A stretch of 64,000 nt of DNA. Origin: Utricularia gibba. Its lineage: Eukaryota; Streptophyta; Magnoliopsida; Lamiales; Lentibulariaceae. The stretch's first letter is position 1. Each line of letters begins with the position of its first letter. The position numbers and the translations under genes were made by a program. This document shows, piece by piece, positions 1 to 10,618 of this stretch. Where the stretch lies: NCBI GenBank assembly GCA_002189035.1, contig NEEC01000026.1:558001-622000 (forward strand), read 5' to 3'. The notes beneath the pieces are model-generated. The model was given only the letters and a program-made list of their open reading frames with translations, did no database searches and was not told the DNA's origin.

Positions 1-119
1 TCATACCGGGAGATACACATAAGGCGACCTGCATTGGCACCAACTTGAACGCCGAGTTTGAAAAAAGGTTAGGGGAAACCCTAAGGAATAATGCCGATAT
101 TTTCGCCTAGACTGCTGCA

Positions 120-2950
120 GATTTTGTAGGAATCGATCGATCTGTCGATGAGCATCACATCGATACCTATTCGGGGGCAAAGCCGATTCGGCAAAAGCAG
201 CGGCACTTCTCTGAAGAAAAATGCCGAATCATCAAGGAGAAAACAAAAGAGCTTCTGGAAGCCGGTTACGTGAGGGAAATCCAATACTCGGAATGGGTAG
301 CCAACCCGATCGTGGTCCCCAAACCCAGGGGAAAATGGAGAATGTGTGTCGATTTCACCGATCTCAACGCTTGTTGCGAAAGGGATTCCTATCCCTTACC
401 AAAGATAGACAAGTTGGTGGACGCCATTGCCAGGTCCCGTTTCCTGAGCACCATGGATGCCTACTCTGGGTATCACCAAATTTTCATCGCGGAAAAGGAC
501 CATCCAAAAACAACCTTCTACACCAAAGACGGGGTTTACTGATGGGGTGACCTATCAGAGATTGGTAAACAAAATCTTTTCCTCCGAGATCGGAACTTCA
601 ATGGAGGTGTATGTGTACGATATGATCGTTAAGTCAATGAATGAAGAGGATCATTTGGCATATTTGACCTCCTGTTTTTCCTTGTGTCAGTCATACGGAT
701 TAAACCTCAACTCATTGAAATGTTGCTTCGGAGTGCAAAGTGGAAAATCCCTTGGACACTAGAGGGATCGAAGCTGACCTCGAGAAGATTAAGGCGATAT
801 GTGAAATGCAACCCGCATGGAACATAAAGGAATACCAAAGCCTTACGGGTAAACTGGCAGCCCTCAGCCGTTTCATATCGCGGTCAGCCGACAAGTCGCG
901 TCTTTCTTCAAGGCATTGAGAAAGGGAAATGCATTAGAATGGAACAAAGACTGTCAAGTCGCTTTCGAGAAGCTCAAAGAATATCTCTTCTTGCCTCCGC
1001 TTCTAGTTGCCCTGAGGGAAGGGGAGCCCCTAGGGCTCTACCTGTCAATATCCCCCGTTGCGGTAAGTGCAGTTCTGACAACTATCTCGGGAGATAAACA
1101 CTTGCCAGTGTATTATGTGAGCAAGGTCTTGCTGCCAGCTGAAACTTGATACGCAGTGATAGAGAAGTTCATCTTGGCTCTAAAAATAGCGGCCACCAAG
1201 CTCCGATCATATTTCCAGGATCAACACATCGTGGTATTCACTAATCAGCCCCTGAAGAGTATCCTATCTTGACCAGAGATTTCTGGGGGGTCGCAAAATG
1301 GGCGGTCGAATTGAGCACGATGGATATCGAGTTTAAATCGAGAACATCAATCAAGGCCCAACCACTTGCCGACTTCGTGGTCGAAATGACCCGGCCTATT
1401 GACCATGTATGTTGACGGTTCAACATGCAATGGGGCTGGAGGAGGCATAGACATATGGACTCTGGATGGGAACACATTTATATCATGGTAAAATTCTTGT
1501 TCCCCGCCTCCAACAACGTGGCCGAATATGAAGCCCTGGTAGAAGGAATGAAAATTTCCAGGGAGCTCGAAGTCGCGGAACTTTCAAGGAGTTCACCTAA
1601 TCCCATGTTGCGCAAGAAGAAAACGGACCCGTGGATAGTCTCTCCAAGTTCGCCGCAGGGTTTGACAGTCTGGTTGCAGGGTTCACCGTCAGTAACCTTG
1701 CGGGCAGTGAATCACATTACTCAGCAACCAGGGAACGACATCTCATCGCAACTGAACCTTTTCGAGGATTGGACATTACCCTATATTCGATACCTTCAAA
1801 GAGGAGAAACACCACCCAAAAAATCGGAAGCCAGACGGTTGGAGGCCAGAGCGAAGAGATATACGCTGGTGAACGGGAATCTTTATCGCAGATCCCTTGA
1901 CGGACCCCTATTGAAGTGTATAGGGAAGGAGCACTCTCAAGAGCTTATAACTGACTTGCATGTGGGAGAGTGTGGCGCTCATGTTGGCGTGCGATCCTTA
2001 TGCCGCAAGGTTTTGAGAAGTGTAAGGTGTGCCAATACCACGCCAACATCCCGAGAAAACTGGTAAACAATCTGACCGTTCTTCCACTCTCATGCCCATT
2101 TGACCGATGGGGGTAGATATTATGGGATCATTCCCCCAAACGTTAGATCAGAAAAAGTTTGTTATCGTAGGAGTCGAGTATTTTTCCAAATGGGTGGAAG
2201 CTGAATCTGTGGCTAAGATATCAGAGGAAGTGGTTATCCGATTTCTTTGGAGAAGCATCTTCATCCGATTTGAGATACCTCGAGAACTAGTGACCGATAA
2301 TGGGACCCAATTTGCGGGAGGAAGAATGGATGCTTTCCTAAACAAATATTCGGTCAAGCACAACTTCACTTCGATGTACCAATCTCAAAGTAATGGCCTT
2401 ACGGAGGTAACGAATCGAACACTCAGGTAGGGTATGAAGACCAAACTCGAAGACTACGGAGGATCATGGGCGGATCGGCTGGACGAAGTGTTGTGGTCGT
2501 ATCGTACCACCCCTCAGACCACTACGGAAGAGTCTCCTTTCTTGCAGGTTTATGGATCGGAAGCAGTGTGCTCGATTGAACTAACATTGAAGAGCTACAG
2601 GATTGAACACTATAATAAGGAGGAGAACGCCGACTCACGAAGATTGGAGTTGGAACTATTGGATGAAAAGCGACAAAATATTTATAGCCAACTAGGGGCT
2701 TATCAGAGAAGAACAGAAAGGAGCTACAATTGTTCCATATCCTTAAGGGAATTCTCATAAGGAGAATTGGTCCTCCAGGGCATCCAACCACAGACACACG
2801 TGGGAAAATTAGATCGCAACTGGGAAGGCCCTTACCGGGTTTCAAGAGTAATTGGGAAGGGAGCATATCGACTAGAGCAGTTAGACGGCGTGGAACTCCC
2901 AATATCCTAGAATGCGATACATTTGAGGAGATTCTACGCCTAGCCATCTA
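120..2950 (+). pseudogene. decayed gypsy pol (RT, RNase H, integrase)
   Basis: Broken polyprotein gene of the Tat-type element. RT appears at 220-760: a KPRGKWRMCVDFTDLN block, then MDAYSGYHQI, then a YVYDMIVKS stretch where the usual YIDDM motif has lost its double aspartate. RNase H-like sequence follows at about 916-1150 and 1425-1560. Around 1850-2060 the sequence resembles the integrase zinc-binding region (YTLVNGNLYRRS), apparently shortened by deletion. The integrase core is at 2107-2430 (FSKWVEAE, then VTDNGTQF, then SNGLTEVTNRTLR) and continues at 2434-2760 (SYRTTPQTTTEESPF). In-frame stops at about 540, 765, 1150 and 2430 plus several frameshifts make it non-functional. Confidence 0.85.
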
Positions 2951-4287
2951 GATACCGATCCCTATCATGGTCCTCTTTGGATTTGGTAATTTCTTTTCTT
3001 GGAACACCCAAACAATAATAGATTCCTCCAAAGCGAAGACGAGTTGGCTAGAAAACACAAGCCCTGGCCGGATTGCGTAAGCCCAGGCAATCTCTCCCAA
3101 CCTAGGTCATAAGCCTTGACTTTAGGTCCGTGCCCCTTCCCGGAGACAATAGATCAACTCAGGGTTTACACATGATTTTCTAAACCCGGGCACCCGTGAC
3201 GAGGATAAGCCCTGGTATAACTCAGGCACCGGTTCTCTAAAACTGTCGGCGTAAGCCCCGAAAAAGCCCTTAGATCAAAACCTTACTGCCGAATCTTGAG
3301 ACGGCAAGAGCACCCAGAGCAAATCCGTCCATGTTCAAAACAATGGGATTCCGGCCAGAAGAGGGCCCAATCGGATTGGGGAAGTCACTCAACCCATGAG
3401 GGGTCTTAGTCTACTTCTCTAGCGGCGGTCCCGCTCGCGTAAGGAAATACTAAGGCATCCAAAGATCAAAAAGCCTAGCCCAAGAGCTGACCCAAAGATA
3501 CCTACCCCCAAGTCACAAAGTCATCAGCGAACCCTCCAAATATAAGCCCCGCTAAGGGCACTGTAAACCAACTCGGGACAAGAAATAGTAAGAAAACAAA
3601 CTAGGTAAACTAAGTTGGAATTCCCAAAAGATCCGAAAACCCCAACATCAGGGAAAAAGAATGTTGTTTTTGCGAAAGCAGGAAAAAGAAAACTAAAGTT
3701 CGAGAGAAGGAGGATCCGTAGGAGGATCAACAAAAGGGCCAACGTGCCCCTGTAGTCTTGCCCGCAGCCTGGTTTCGTTCTCCCGATCGAGTCTGGCGCG
3801 AATAAGTGCACCTAGGCGTTCCCAATCCACTTCGAAGCCGAATTCAAGTGCAGGAGAAATATTCGAGACGACGTCAAACATGTTCTCGTCCTTCGTCAAT
3901 GGGATGATCTTTTCAAAACGAGGATCCATAATGGATAGCTCGAACTCCTTACTGATCTGACGCCATTGCCGATACAAGAGTAGACCGATTAAATCACCAG
4001 CGTAGATGTCTGACAACTCGGAGAAGCATGCCGAGTTCACAAAGTTCTCCAAAACCTCCCTCCGGGACGCCTCTTGCTCGAATAGTTCGGCCTCTAAGGT
4101 CGAAACACGTTCTTTGCTCTACTTCAACTCCTCCTCAACCTTCCCAGAACGCATCTTGAAGTCTTCCTTTTCGAAGTTGGCATCGTTGATCGCCTTCCCC
4201 ATCTCTTTCACTAGGGTCTGCAGTTCCTCCTCCCGGCGGGTACGTTTTCTGAGCATATACCACAATGCATTCCCCTCTTCTCCCAAT

Positions 4288-4646
4288 GATTTTATTTTTG
4301 CGTCCTATGCCTCAACTTGGGCTCGAAGCTGAGAAATTTCCTCCGAGGCGGACCCCAACCCTTTAGCCATCCCCCATCCAAAGGTCAAAGCCTAAAAAAG
4401 TTCATCATGTCAAAATAAGGTTATATCCGATTTCGAAAAAAAGTTACCTGAAAAATCCCCTTAACTTGGGATTTTATTTTTGCATTCCTACGCCTCAACT
4501 TGGGCTCGAAGCTGAGAAATTTCCTCCGAGGCGGACCCCAACCCTTTAGCCATCCCCATCCAAAGGTCAAAGCCTAAAAAAGTTCATCATGTCAAAATAA
4601 GGTTATATCCGATTTCGAAAAAAAGTTACCTGAAAAATCCCCTTAA
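4288..4646. repeat. 183-bp tandem duplication inside the antisense gene
   Basis: Two head-to-tail copies, 4288-4470 and 4471-4646, are nearly identical apart from a few single-base changes. Each contains a coiled-coil coding piece (on the minus strand EISQLRAQVEA) and what looks like a complete short intron. Confidence 0.92.
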
Positions 4647-5025
4647 GGATGATTTCCGGCTGAGCTTCCAAGGAACCTGGTGTCGCCTCCTCTAAGGCTT
4701 TCCGAAGCTCCGATGGAAAGGAGGAAGGAGGGAAGGCGGGATCCACCCCCGCCTGAACCGGTGGGTGGGAATCCCCCCTATTTCACTTGGAGGAAGCGAC
4801 ACGGATGCGGCAGCCGAAAAGTATCCCGCATCAGAAGTGGGTCCTCAACGGGTCGCGGTGAAGGAGAGAGCCTCCCCTTTCCTCTTCCTGAGGGGAGAGT
4901 GGTCGGCTCTCGGGTCCCATAATCCCCGATTATGGGATCCCCTTACGGGGAGTGATCAGCAGCGCCTGAGTGAGCTGCGGGAGAATCGATATGGGAAGAA
5001 GGTAACAGTCAGAATCGGTGTCTCA

Positions 5026-5062
5026 AAAAAAAAAAAAGAAGAAGAAAAGAAGAAGAAAAACC
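5026..5062. repeat. purine-rich A/AAG simple repeat
   Basis: A run of A followed by GAAGAAG-type triplets, antisense to the aORF region. It may be an intronic pyrimidine tract of the antisense gene. Confidence 0.6.
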
Positions 5063-6593
5063 TGCATGGAGGGGCGGCGTCCGACTCTTGCACCCGACGC
5101 ATCTCAGCCGAGAAGCGGGCCATGACCGACTCCTCTAAAGCGCTTCTACGAGTCATATCTTCAGCTGCAAGTGAAAGATGGAAAAATGGTGAAATACTGA
5201 TGAAGAAATCGCAAGCCGGCGAAGCGGAACCTGACTACCTCTTATCCTTTTCGAAGGCTTCTGAACACAAGCCTTAACCCTCTTTCTTTTCTTTTGAGCC
5301 GGGGGACGAGTAGGAGGCTCAGGAGCCGGATCAGTGCTGGAGAGTGCGGCCGGATCAGAAGGAACATTACGCGGAGACTGCAAGAGGTGCCAATATTCCA
5401 AAGCGGAGCGTGGGGGAATAAGAAAATCGGGCCATTGCCCATCCCGATTGCGGCCGACGATCCCGCATGCCGACAAGGAGGCATGCGAAAGCATTGAGGC
5501 CTGGGACTCGACTCTGACGGAACACTCAGCTAGTCTCCGATATACATCTCTACGAGAGTCGTCAGAAGGGTGAAAGCGACCAAAAAGCTTTATTTTAAAA
5601 GGAGTGGGGGGTTTGATCGGAAAATTCCACCTAGCCCCAGACGGAGGAGCAACCCAAACAAAGGAAGACCACCAATTGTGGTGAGTGTCGGGAGCTTTGA
5701 GAATGAAATCAGGGTGATCCTCAAACCGGTGAAATTTGAAGTGAGAAAAACCGTGCATCGGACGTTTAGCTTTACGGACAGCAACTTTGAAAAGTTTGAA
5801 AAAATCCGTCAGGGTCAGATTCAGGTCCATACCCACCGAATAGAAGAGAAAGGTGGTAAAACAGAATATTGAATTGGGGGAAAGGCAAAAAAGAGGAATG
5901 GCGAATATGTTCAAGAATTGGACAATGAGGGGATGAAGAGGAAAACGAAGACCGCTCCCCAGATAAGCTAGGGGAATTGGAAGGCTAAATCAGGGGAGGG
6001 GTCGTTCCCCCGTCCCCCACGGAATCTGGCAGTCCCTGGCTTGACTAACAACATACTCATCGGGGATCGAGTATTTTGCCCAAATGATGGAAATGTTCAG
6101 CTCACTAGACTTTCTACCCATTGAAACCGGAAGAATCGACGAACAAAAGTGGGAATGAATGGAAGGAGCCCTCAGGAACGGAAAACACAGATAAGGTAAC
6201 CAAAACCCCCAAGGAGGAAGAATAGGCCGATACCTGTAAAAACCTCGAATTCTAGCGGGATTCACGGCGGCGGAGCAAAGGACGAGCGCGGTGGGATTCA
6301 AAAAGTACTGGGATCTCGCGAGGGAACAAGGTGAACAAAGGGGAGAAGTGATGGGAGGAGCACGTATTTATAGAAAAGGTACTCGGAAGGTGAATCGACG
6401 CGACGCTTGAGGCGCCCAGGGTGAGCGGGAAAAACGTGGCATGACCTGGGGGTGACACGCGGCAAGGGATTCGTATCGAATGGGCCAGAGATTCGCCCCA
6501 GGGAAATAAATGCACTTGAAATCGGTAGGGTTACGATTCTGATTAGTCGATTTCCTCTGGTAGGGTCCACATCGGCAAATCAGAGGGGCTAAG

Positions 6594-7120
6594 TGATAGG
6601 ATACAAGCTAGTTGGGGATAATCGGTTTGTCAAAAAGGCTGCCAAGCGGGGTTTTTGATGAGATAATGTCTATCGACAGATTGATATCTATCAGAGGATC
6701 TGACAAGAGCGGCATGGTTTAGTCTGAAGAGTAACCGAATCACGGCAGAATGGGCGGTGATTATCTGAAAAGCAAGATCATAACACAAGTGCAGAGAGGT
6801 AGCCGACACCTGTGAAGCACATGATTCGGTCGGGTCGGTCCCCTTCCCCCCTTTATAAATAGAAGAAATCATGGCGAGAAAAGGATTGGACCTTAAGCCT
6901 CCTAGCTTGTACCTTTCTTCACCATCTCCATCTAGTAAAAGTTTTCCCCGGCGAGCTCCGCTAGCTCCGTTGTTTTTCCGCCTCACGGTGGTTTCCACGT
7001 AAAAAATCCTCTCCTACTTCCATTTCATCCAATCAAATCGAATAGATAGCAAAAAGTAAACAATATCACCTGCAACCCGAAAATCGACCCAGTCCAGCAT
7101 ACCGATTTTCACCCTTAACA
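6594..7120 (+). mobile_element. 3' LTR of the Tat-type gypsy element (LTR family A)
   Basis: The LTR begins TGATAGGATAC directly after a purine-rich tract (CAGAGGGGCTAAG) and ends CCCTTAACA, so it has TG...CA ends. A TATA box (TTTATAAATAG, about 6853-6863) precedes a conserved downstream block containing CACCATCTCCATCTAG and GAGCTCCG. The same arrangement is found in the two other family members at 17215-17755 (inverted) and 51099-51648. Those copies give the boundaries. I see this as the downstream terminus of the element that fills 1-6593. Confidence 0.85.
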
Positions 7121-8544
7121 ATAGCAATTTTACAAAAGAAACCAACAACTGTCTTTGAGGCAATCTTAACTTTTCATTGGAAAAAGGGTAAAAATGTCTC
7201 TCATAGATTCACCAAAGTGTAAAAATCTCATAGGCCTAAAATGGATCTTTAACATAAAAACCAACATAGATTGTAGCATTCAACTTTTGAGAGCAATCGA
7301 TAGCAATCCTCTTGTTCTCTCAATCATTCAAAAGGGAATCACATGAGGCTCCTTATAAAAGAGCATAAGGGAGAGTAAGCTATTCTTTGATCCTATAGTT
7401 TGTTATTTGGAAGAAAGCAATGAAAGTTGAGGTGATGAGAGACAAAGAATAAAAAAAAATCTTTTTTCAAAGAACTACTTCCCTTAATAAAGGTTCGTTA
7501 CGTATATTTCAATTTTTGTTTTAGTATTTCAAACCTCTCTTTCAAACCTGTATGAATTTGTAGTATGTTAATGCAAAACACTTTTTACAAAATTCAACTA
7601 TCAAATATTGACACTCATACTATGCTAAATTGTGTTTTACTTTTTTATAATTAAAATTTGTTAACAAAATGATATGTAACATATTGGTTCAACTGATCAT
7701 AACACTAAATTGCACTACTGATGTTATGTGACTCATAGGAAATTCCATTATGCTCTGATGTTGTTACATAATCATCATTCATCTATCAGCCACAATCATA
7801 TCTCATACACCAAGACTTATCATCAAAATCATGTTCTTCAACCTGTAATCATGAAAGATGTCTTTCAATCATATCTTTTTGTTAGGTGGGATTTTCACAT
7901 TCTTTAGCCATTTGCCATATGTGTTTCTCCAACCATACACTTGAATTCAACTAAACTTAGAAAAGATAAATTATATTATAATTATAAGAAAAATCTATAT
8001 AATCTATCCTAAACTTCTAATTGGGTAACTCTAATCACATTTAAACAAATAAAATAACATGAAATATGGTAGTAAAATTGCTTGGAACAACCGTAGACAT
8101 AATTGCTTGAGGGAGAAGTTTCATGAGAGAATTTGGTGAGATTAGAAAGTTCTTTGTGAATGGTATCTTTTAGAGTGTGCATAATGACTTGTATAAAGTT
8201 AGCAACATGTTTTTCAAATTGTTCTCGTGACAATTCAGCAATTCAGTGATCAACAATTTAAAAAAAGGATTGAAATTGTTGCATTTGCACTTGATGTGAT
8301 ACTTTAGTCTCCTTTAATGAATCTCTCAATAAGTGTTGGTTTGCTTCTAAGACAGTCAAGGGTTTGTTGAGCTTCAAAAGAGTTACGAGGATCCCACTAT
8401 AAGGTAAGGAGTTGTTCTTGTTGATGCTTGAACCTCTAGTCACTAGATTTGGGAATTAAATCAGCAAATTCCAAAAGATCCTCACACGGCAATTTTTAAA
8501 AGAAAACTTATTGCATTCTCTTCCACAGATACTTCATCTACGAC
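7121..8544. other. retroelement debris before the hAT insertion
   Basis: No host gene is visible. 7250-7640 is homologous to 17880-18330 (shared blocks such as CAATCCTCTTGTT and a TATA-like TTATAAAAG) and is probably an old LTR. On the minus strand, 8500-8009 carries a degenerate retrotransposon gag-like N-terminus (LLRDSLKETKVSHQVQMQQF, then SREQFEKHVANFIQVI), broken by stops. The rest is AT-rich without recognisable coding. Confidence 0.5.
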
Positions 8545-9908
8545 TAGAGATGCTCATGGGTTGGTTCTGGGTCGGTTCTATGCCAACCCAGAACCGACCC
8601 AACTATAAAGACAAAGACCCAGAACCAACCCAGACCCGATTAAGAACCGATAGACTCGGAACCGACCCAGAGCCGATTAAGAACCATGGTTCCTTATCGG
8701 TTATGGGTCGGTTCTGGATCCTTACCGGTTTCGGCTTTTACTAAAAACATTGAATTTGAAAGCTTTCAAACAATATAAAAACAATGCATTAAAAGGCACA
8801 GAAAGTTGGCAAACACTAGGAAAAATGTTCATACAAATTAAAAGGGCTATGTTTAATTTTGATACAAAAGTAGGGCTATTTCACACATTTGAACACACAT
8901 GTTTCTAAAAATCACATTGAAAACAAACGTATCCTGTAATTAATTTTAATACTCCCAAAATCGCTAATGTGGGCGACTGGAACCAGAAATGCAAAATTAG
9001 GCACCCATACCCAAAATTTGGGAATTGCGCAATTTTTGAAAGTATTCTTAATTTTCAAAAATATAAAAATTTTTGGGTGCATTAATTGGAATATAAAAAT
9101 TTGAAAATGAAATGATTTTATTATCCTAAATACTACAAAATAATTTTAATAAATAAAGAATATTCTTCTGTCTCCTAGATCATTTTTAAGACACCCACAT
9201 TGCCTCGTGTGGGTGTCTGGGAAGAGTGATTTCCAGGCACCCACATCTCTTATATGGGTGTCTGGGAAGAAGTATTTGAGATAGTTTTTTAGACACCCTC
9301 TTCCCTCATGTGGGTGCCTCGGGAGGGTGTTTGGAATGAGAGTTAGACGGCATCTACAAAATAATGCATTGTGTGGATGTCTGGGAAGAGTGATTTCCAA
9401 ACACCCACGTCTCTTGTATGTGTGTCTAGGAAGGAGTATTTGAGACAGTTTTCCATATACCCACTTCCCTCATGTGGGTGCCTCGGGAGGATGTTTGCGA
9501 GTCTGCAACCAAATTCCAGGCAACATGAAAAATCAAAAGACTACTCAAATCCACAAATCCAAATCTACATGGCTATCTTCGTCGGTGCAAAGCCCCCACT
9601 TCTTTCCACAAATATGGGCCTCATTGTCATTTAATTATTTATGTAATAATAATAATAAGTGTTAATAAATAATATGATGAAAACTTGCTGAGTAAATAAA
9701 TAATTATTTACAGCCCATGACCCAACATTCTTAGTGAAAAAACACTATCGGTTTTGCCTCGTATTTGGATATTTTCCCGTAGATCCAAAACCAATCCAGA
9801 ACCGACCGATTCTTCATTTAATGGACCCAAAACCGGTCAGAACCGACCTGAAAAACTGGGTCGGTTCCGATTGGTTCTGGGTCTGGGTGGGTCTTTTGAA
9901 CATCTCTA
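8545..9908. mobile_element. non-autonomous hAT-type element with 8-bp TSD
   Basis: The element is bounded by imperfect terminal inverted repeats starting TAGAGATGYTCA (left TAGAGATGCTCATGGG; right, reversed, TAGAGATGTTCAAAAG). It is flanked by a perfect 8-bp direct repeat TCTACGAC at 8537-8544 and 9909-9916. Both subterminal regions are packed with AACCGACCCA/TGGGTCGGTT motifs in both orientations, as in plant hAT ends that bind transposase. No transposase is present in its 1364 bp, so it would need a partner. It landed between the primer binding site and the gag of an older minus-strand retrotransposon. Confidence 0.88.
9185..9505. repeat. tandem imperfect repeat within the hAT element
   Basis: Two units of roughly 165-175 bp, at about 9185-9350 and 9365-9505, share GTCTGGGAAGAGTGATTTCC, then CACCCACRTCTCTT, then a block ending TCATGTGGGTGCCTCGGGAGG. 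CACCCACAT and ATGTGGGTG elements alternate inside each unit, so each can fold on itself. Confidence 0.8.
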
Positions 9909-9916
9909 TCTACGAC

Positions 9917-10145
9917 CCAGCATGCTTTGATATCAATTGTTGTAATTTGTAAGAGTTGGAGAAGAAATTAGAGGTAGAAGATGAAGGAAGAAGGAAAGTA
10001 GAATTCTCATTTTCATGTCCGAATGAAGTACAAGATATGGATTTTCATAATTCGGATCAAGTATTTCTAATCAATTAGACAAAAAGGCGAATAGGCAAAT
10101 AAGATAAATTCTATGGTGTCCTTAGTCAATATTTCTTAAACTTAG
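9917..10145 (-). mobile_element. PBS and LTR start of an old minus-strand retrotransposon
   Basis: GCTTTGATATCAATTG at 9924-9939 is the reverse complement of a decayed initiator-Met primer binding site (consensus TGGTATCAGAGC) next to an LTR end. The GA-rich stretch that follows (9935 to about 10145) is LTR-like. With the hAT element removed, this lies just upstream of the gag-like remnant at 8500-8009. Boundaries are approximate. Confidence 0.5.
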
Positions 10146-10255
10146 AATTGGTTTGCTTGACATATTGCATGTGATGTATGTTATGTGTTATGTGGCAGAT
10201 GTGGAACTTGTAGGTATGATAGCTGGCAAAGGGGTCTTTTGGATCATGCCATCCA

Positions 10256-10266
10256 ATATATATAAA
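10256..10266 (+). promoter_or_regulatory. candidate TATA box of SMO2
   Basis: TATATATAAAC lies about 353 bp before the SMO2 start codon. The intervening sequence has CT-rich stretches (10510-10600) typical of plant 5' leaders. No transcript evidence is available here. Confidence 0.35.
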
Positions 10267-10618
10267 CAGATGTTGCTTGCTTGCTCCAGCTCCAACCCCA
10301 AATTTGTGTTGTTTCTCTTTTTAATAAATTCTTTAGGTGTGTGTGTGGACGACAGATGAAACGTGTCCGTGTTTTGGGATCCAAGGAAAATAAAAAGGAA
10401 CAGACAGAGGAAAGAAAAAGGAAAAAGAAACGAAATGAAACTCACCTCTCATCCTTCAAATAAAAAATTGAAAATGCATATTCGTGTGATGTTGCAGCAC
10501 TGACAGTCTGTCCACCCCCTCCCCCTCCCTCACCCGCCTCATCGAACCACCCACTGCTTCTCCAATTGTTTTCGCCCCTCCGCTCTTTTCTCTCTCTACG
10601 TTGCTGACCTGCTACTCC

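Larger units (their letters stand above)
3693..5830 (-). pseudogene. antisense gene of the Tat-type retrotransposon
   Basis: An antisense gene between integrase and 3' LTR. A start at 5830 (MDLNLTLTDFFKLF) opens a frame running to about 5153. Its N-terminal part carries an HGFSHFKFHRFEDHP...WWSSFVWVAPPSG segment, followed by a basic, proline-rich linker (KKRKRVK). Further downstream (about 4400-4050) are heptad-like, charged coiled-coil segments, and a last segment reads to a stop at 3693 and ends in a proline-rich tail. On the minus strand, plausible splice junctions are visible, including TTTTCAG|GTAACTTT and TTTTTTAG|GCTTTG around 4380-4460, so the gene was probably multi-exon. Its function is unknown; such frames are described only as extra ORFs of Tat elements. 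Frame breaks suggest this copy is decayed. Confidence 0.6.
1..7120 (+). mobile_element. Ty3/gypsy retrotransposon, Tat-type, 3' part
   Basis: The window opens inside a Ty3/gypsy element. Seen in order on the + strand: reverse transcriptase and RNase H remnants (about 120-1560), an integrase zinc-binding region and core (about 1850-2760), a post-integrase segment to about 2950, a non-coding stretch (2960-3690), an antisense gene (3693-5830), a purine-rich tract just before 6594, and a terminal LTR at 6594-7120. An extra antisense gene between integrase and 3' LTR is known for Tat-lineage elements (for example RIRE2 and Grande types), which is the basis for the lineage call. Many stops and frame changes show that the copy is dead. 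The 5' LTR, gag and protease lie outside the window. Confidence 0.88.
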
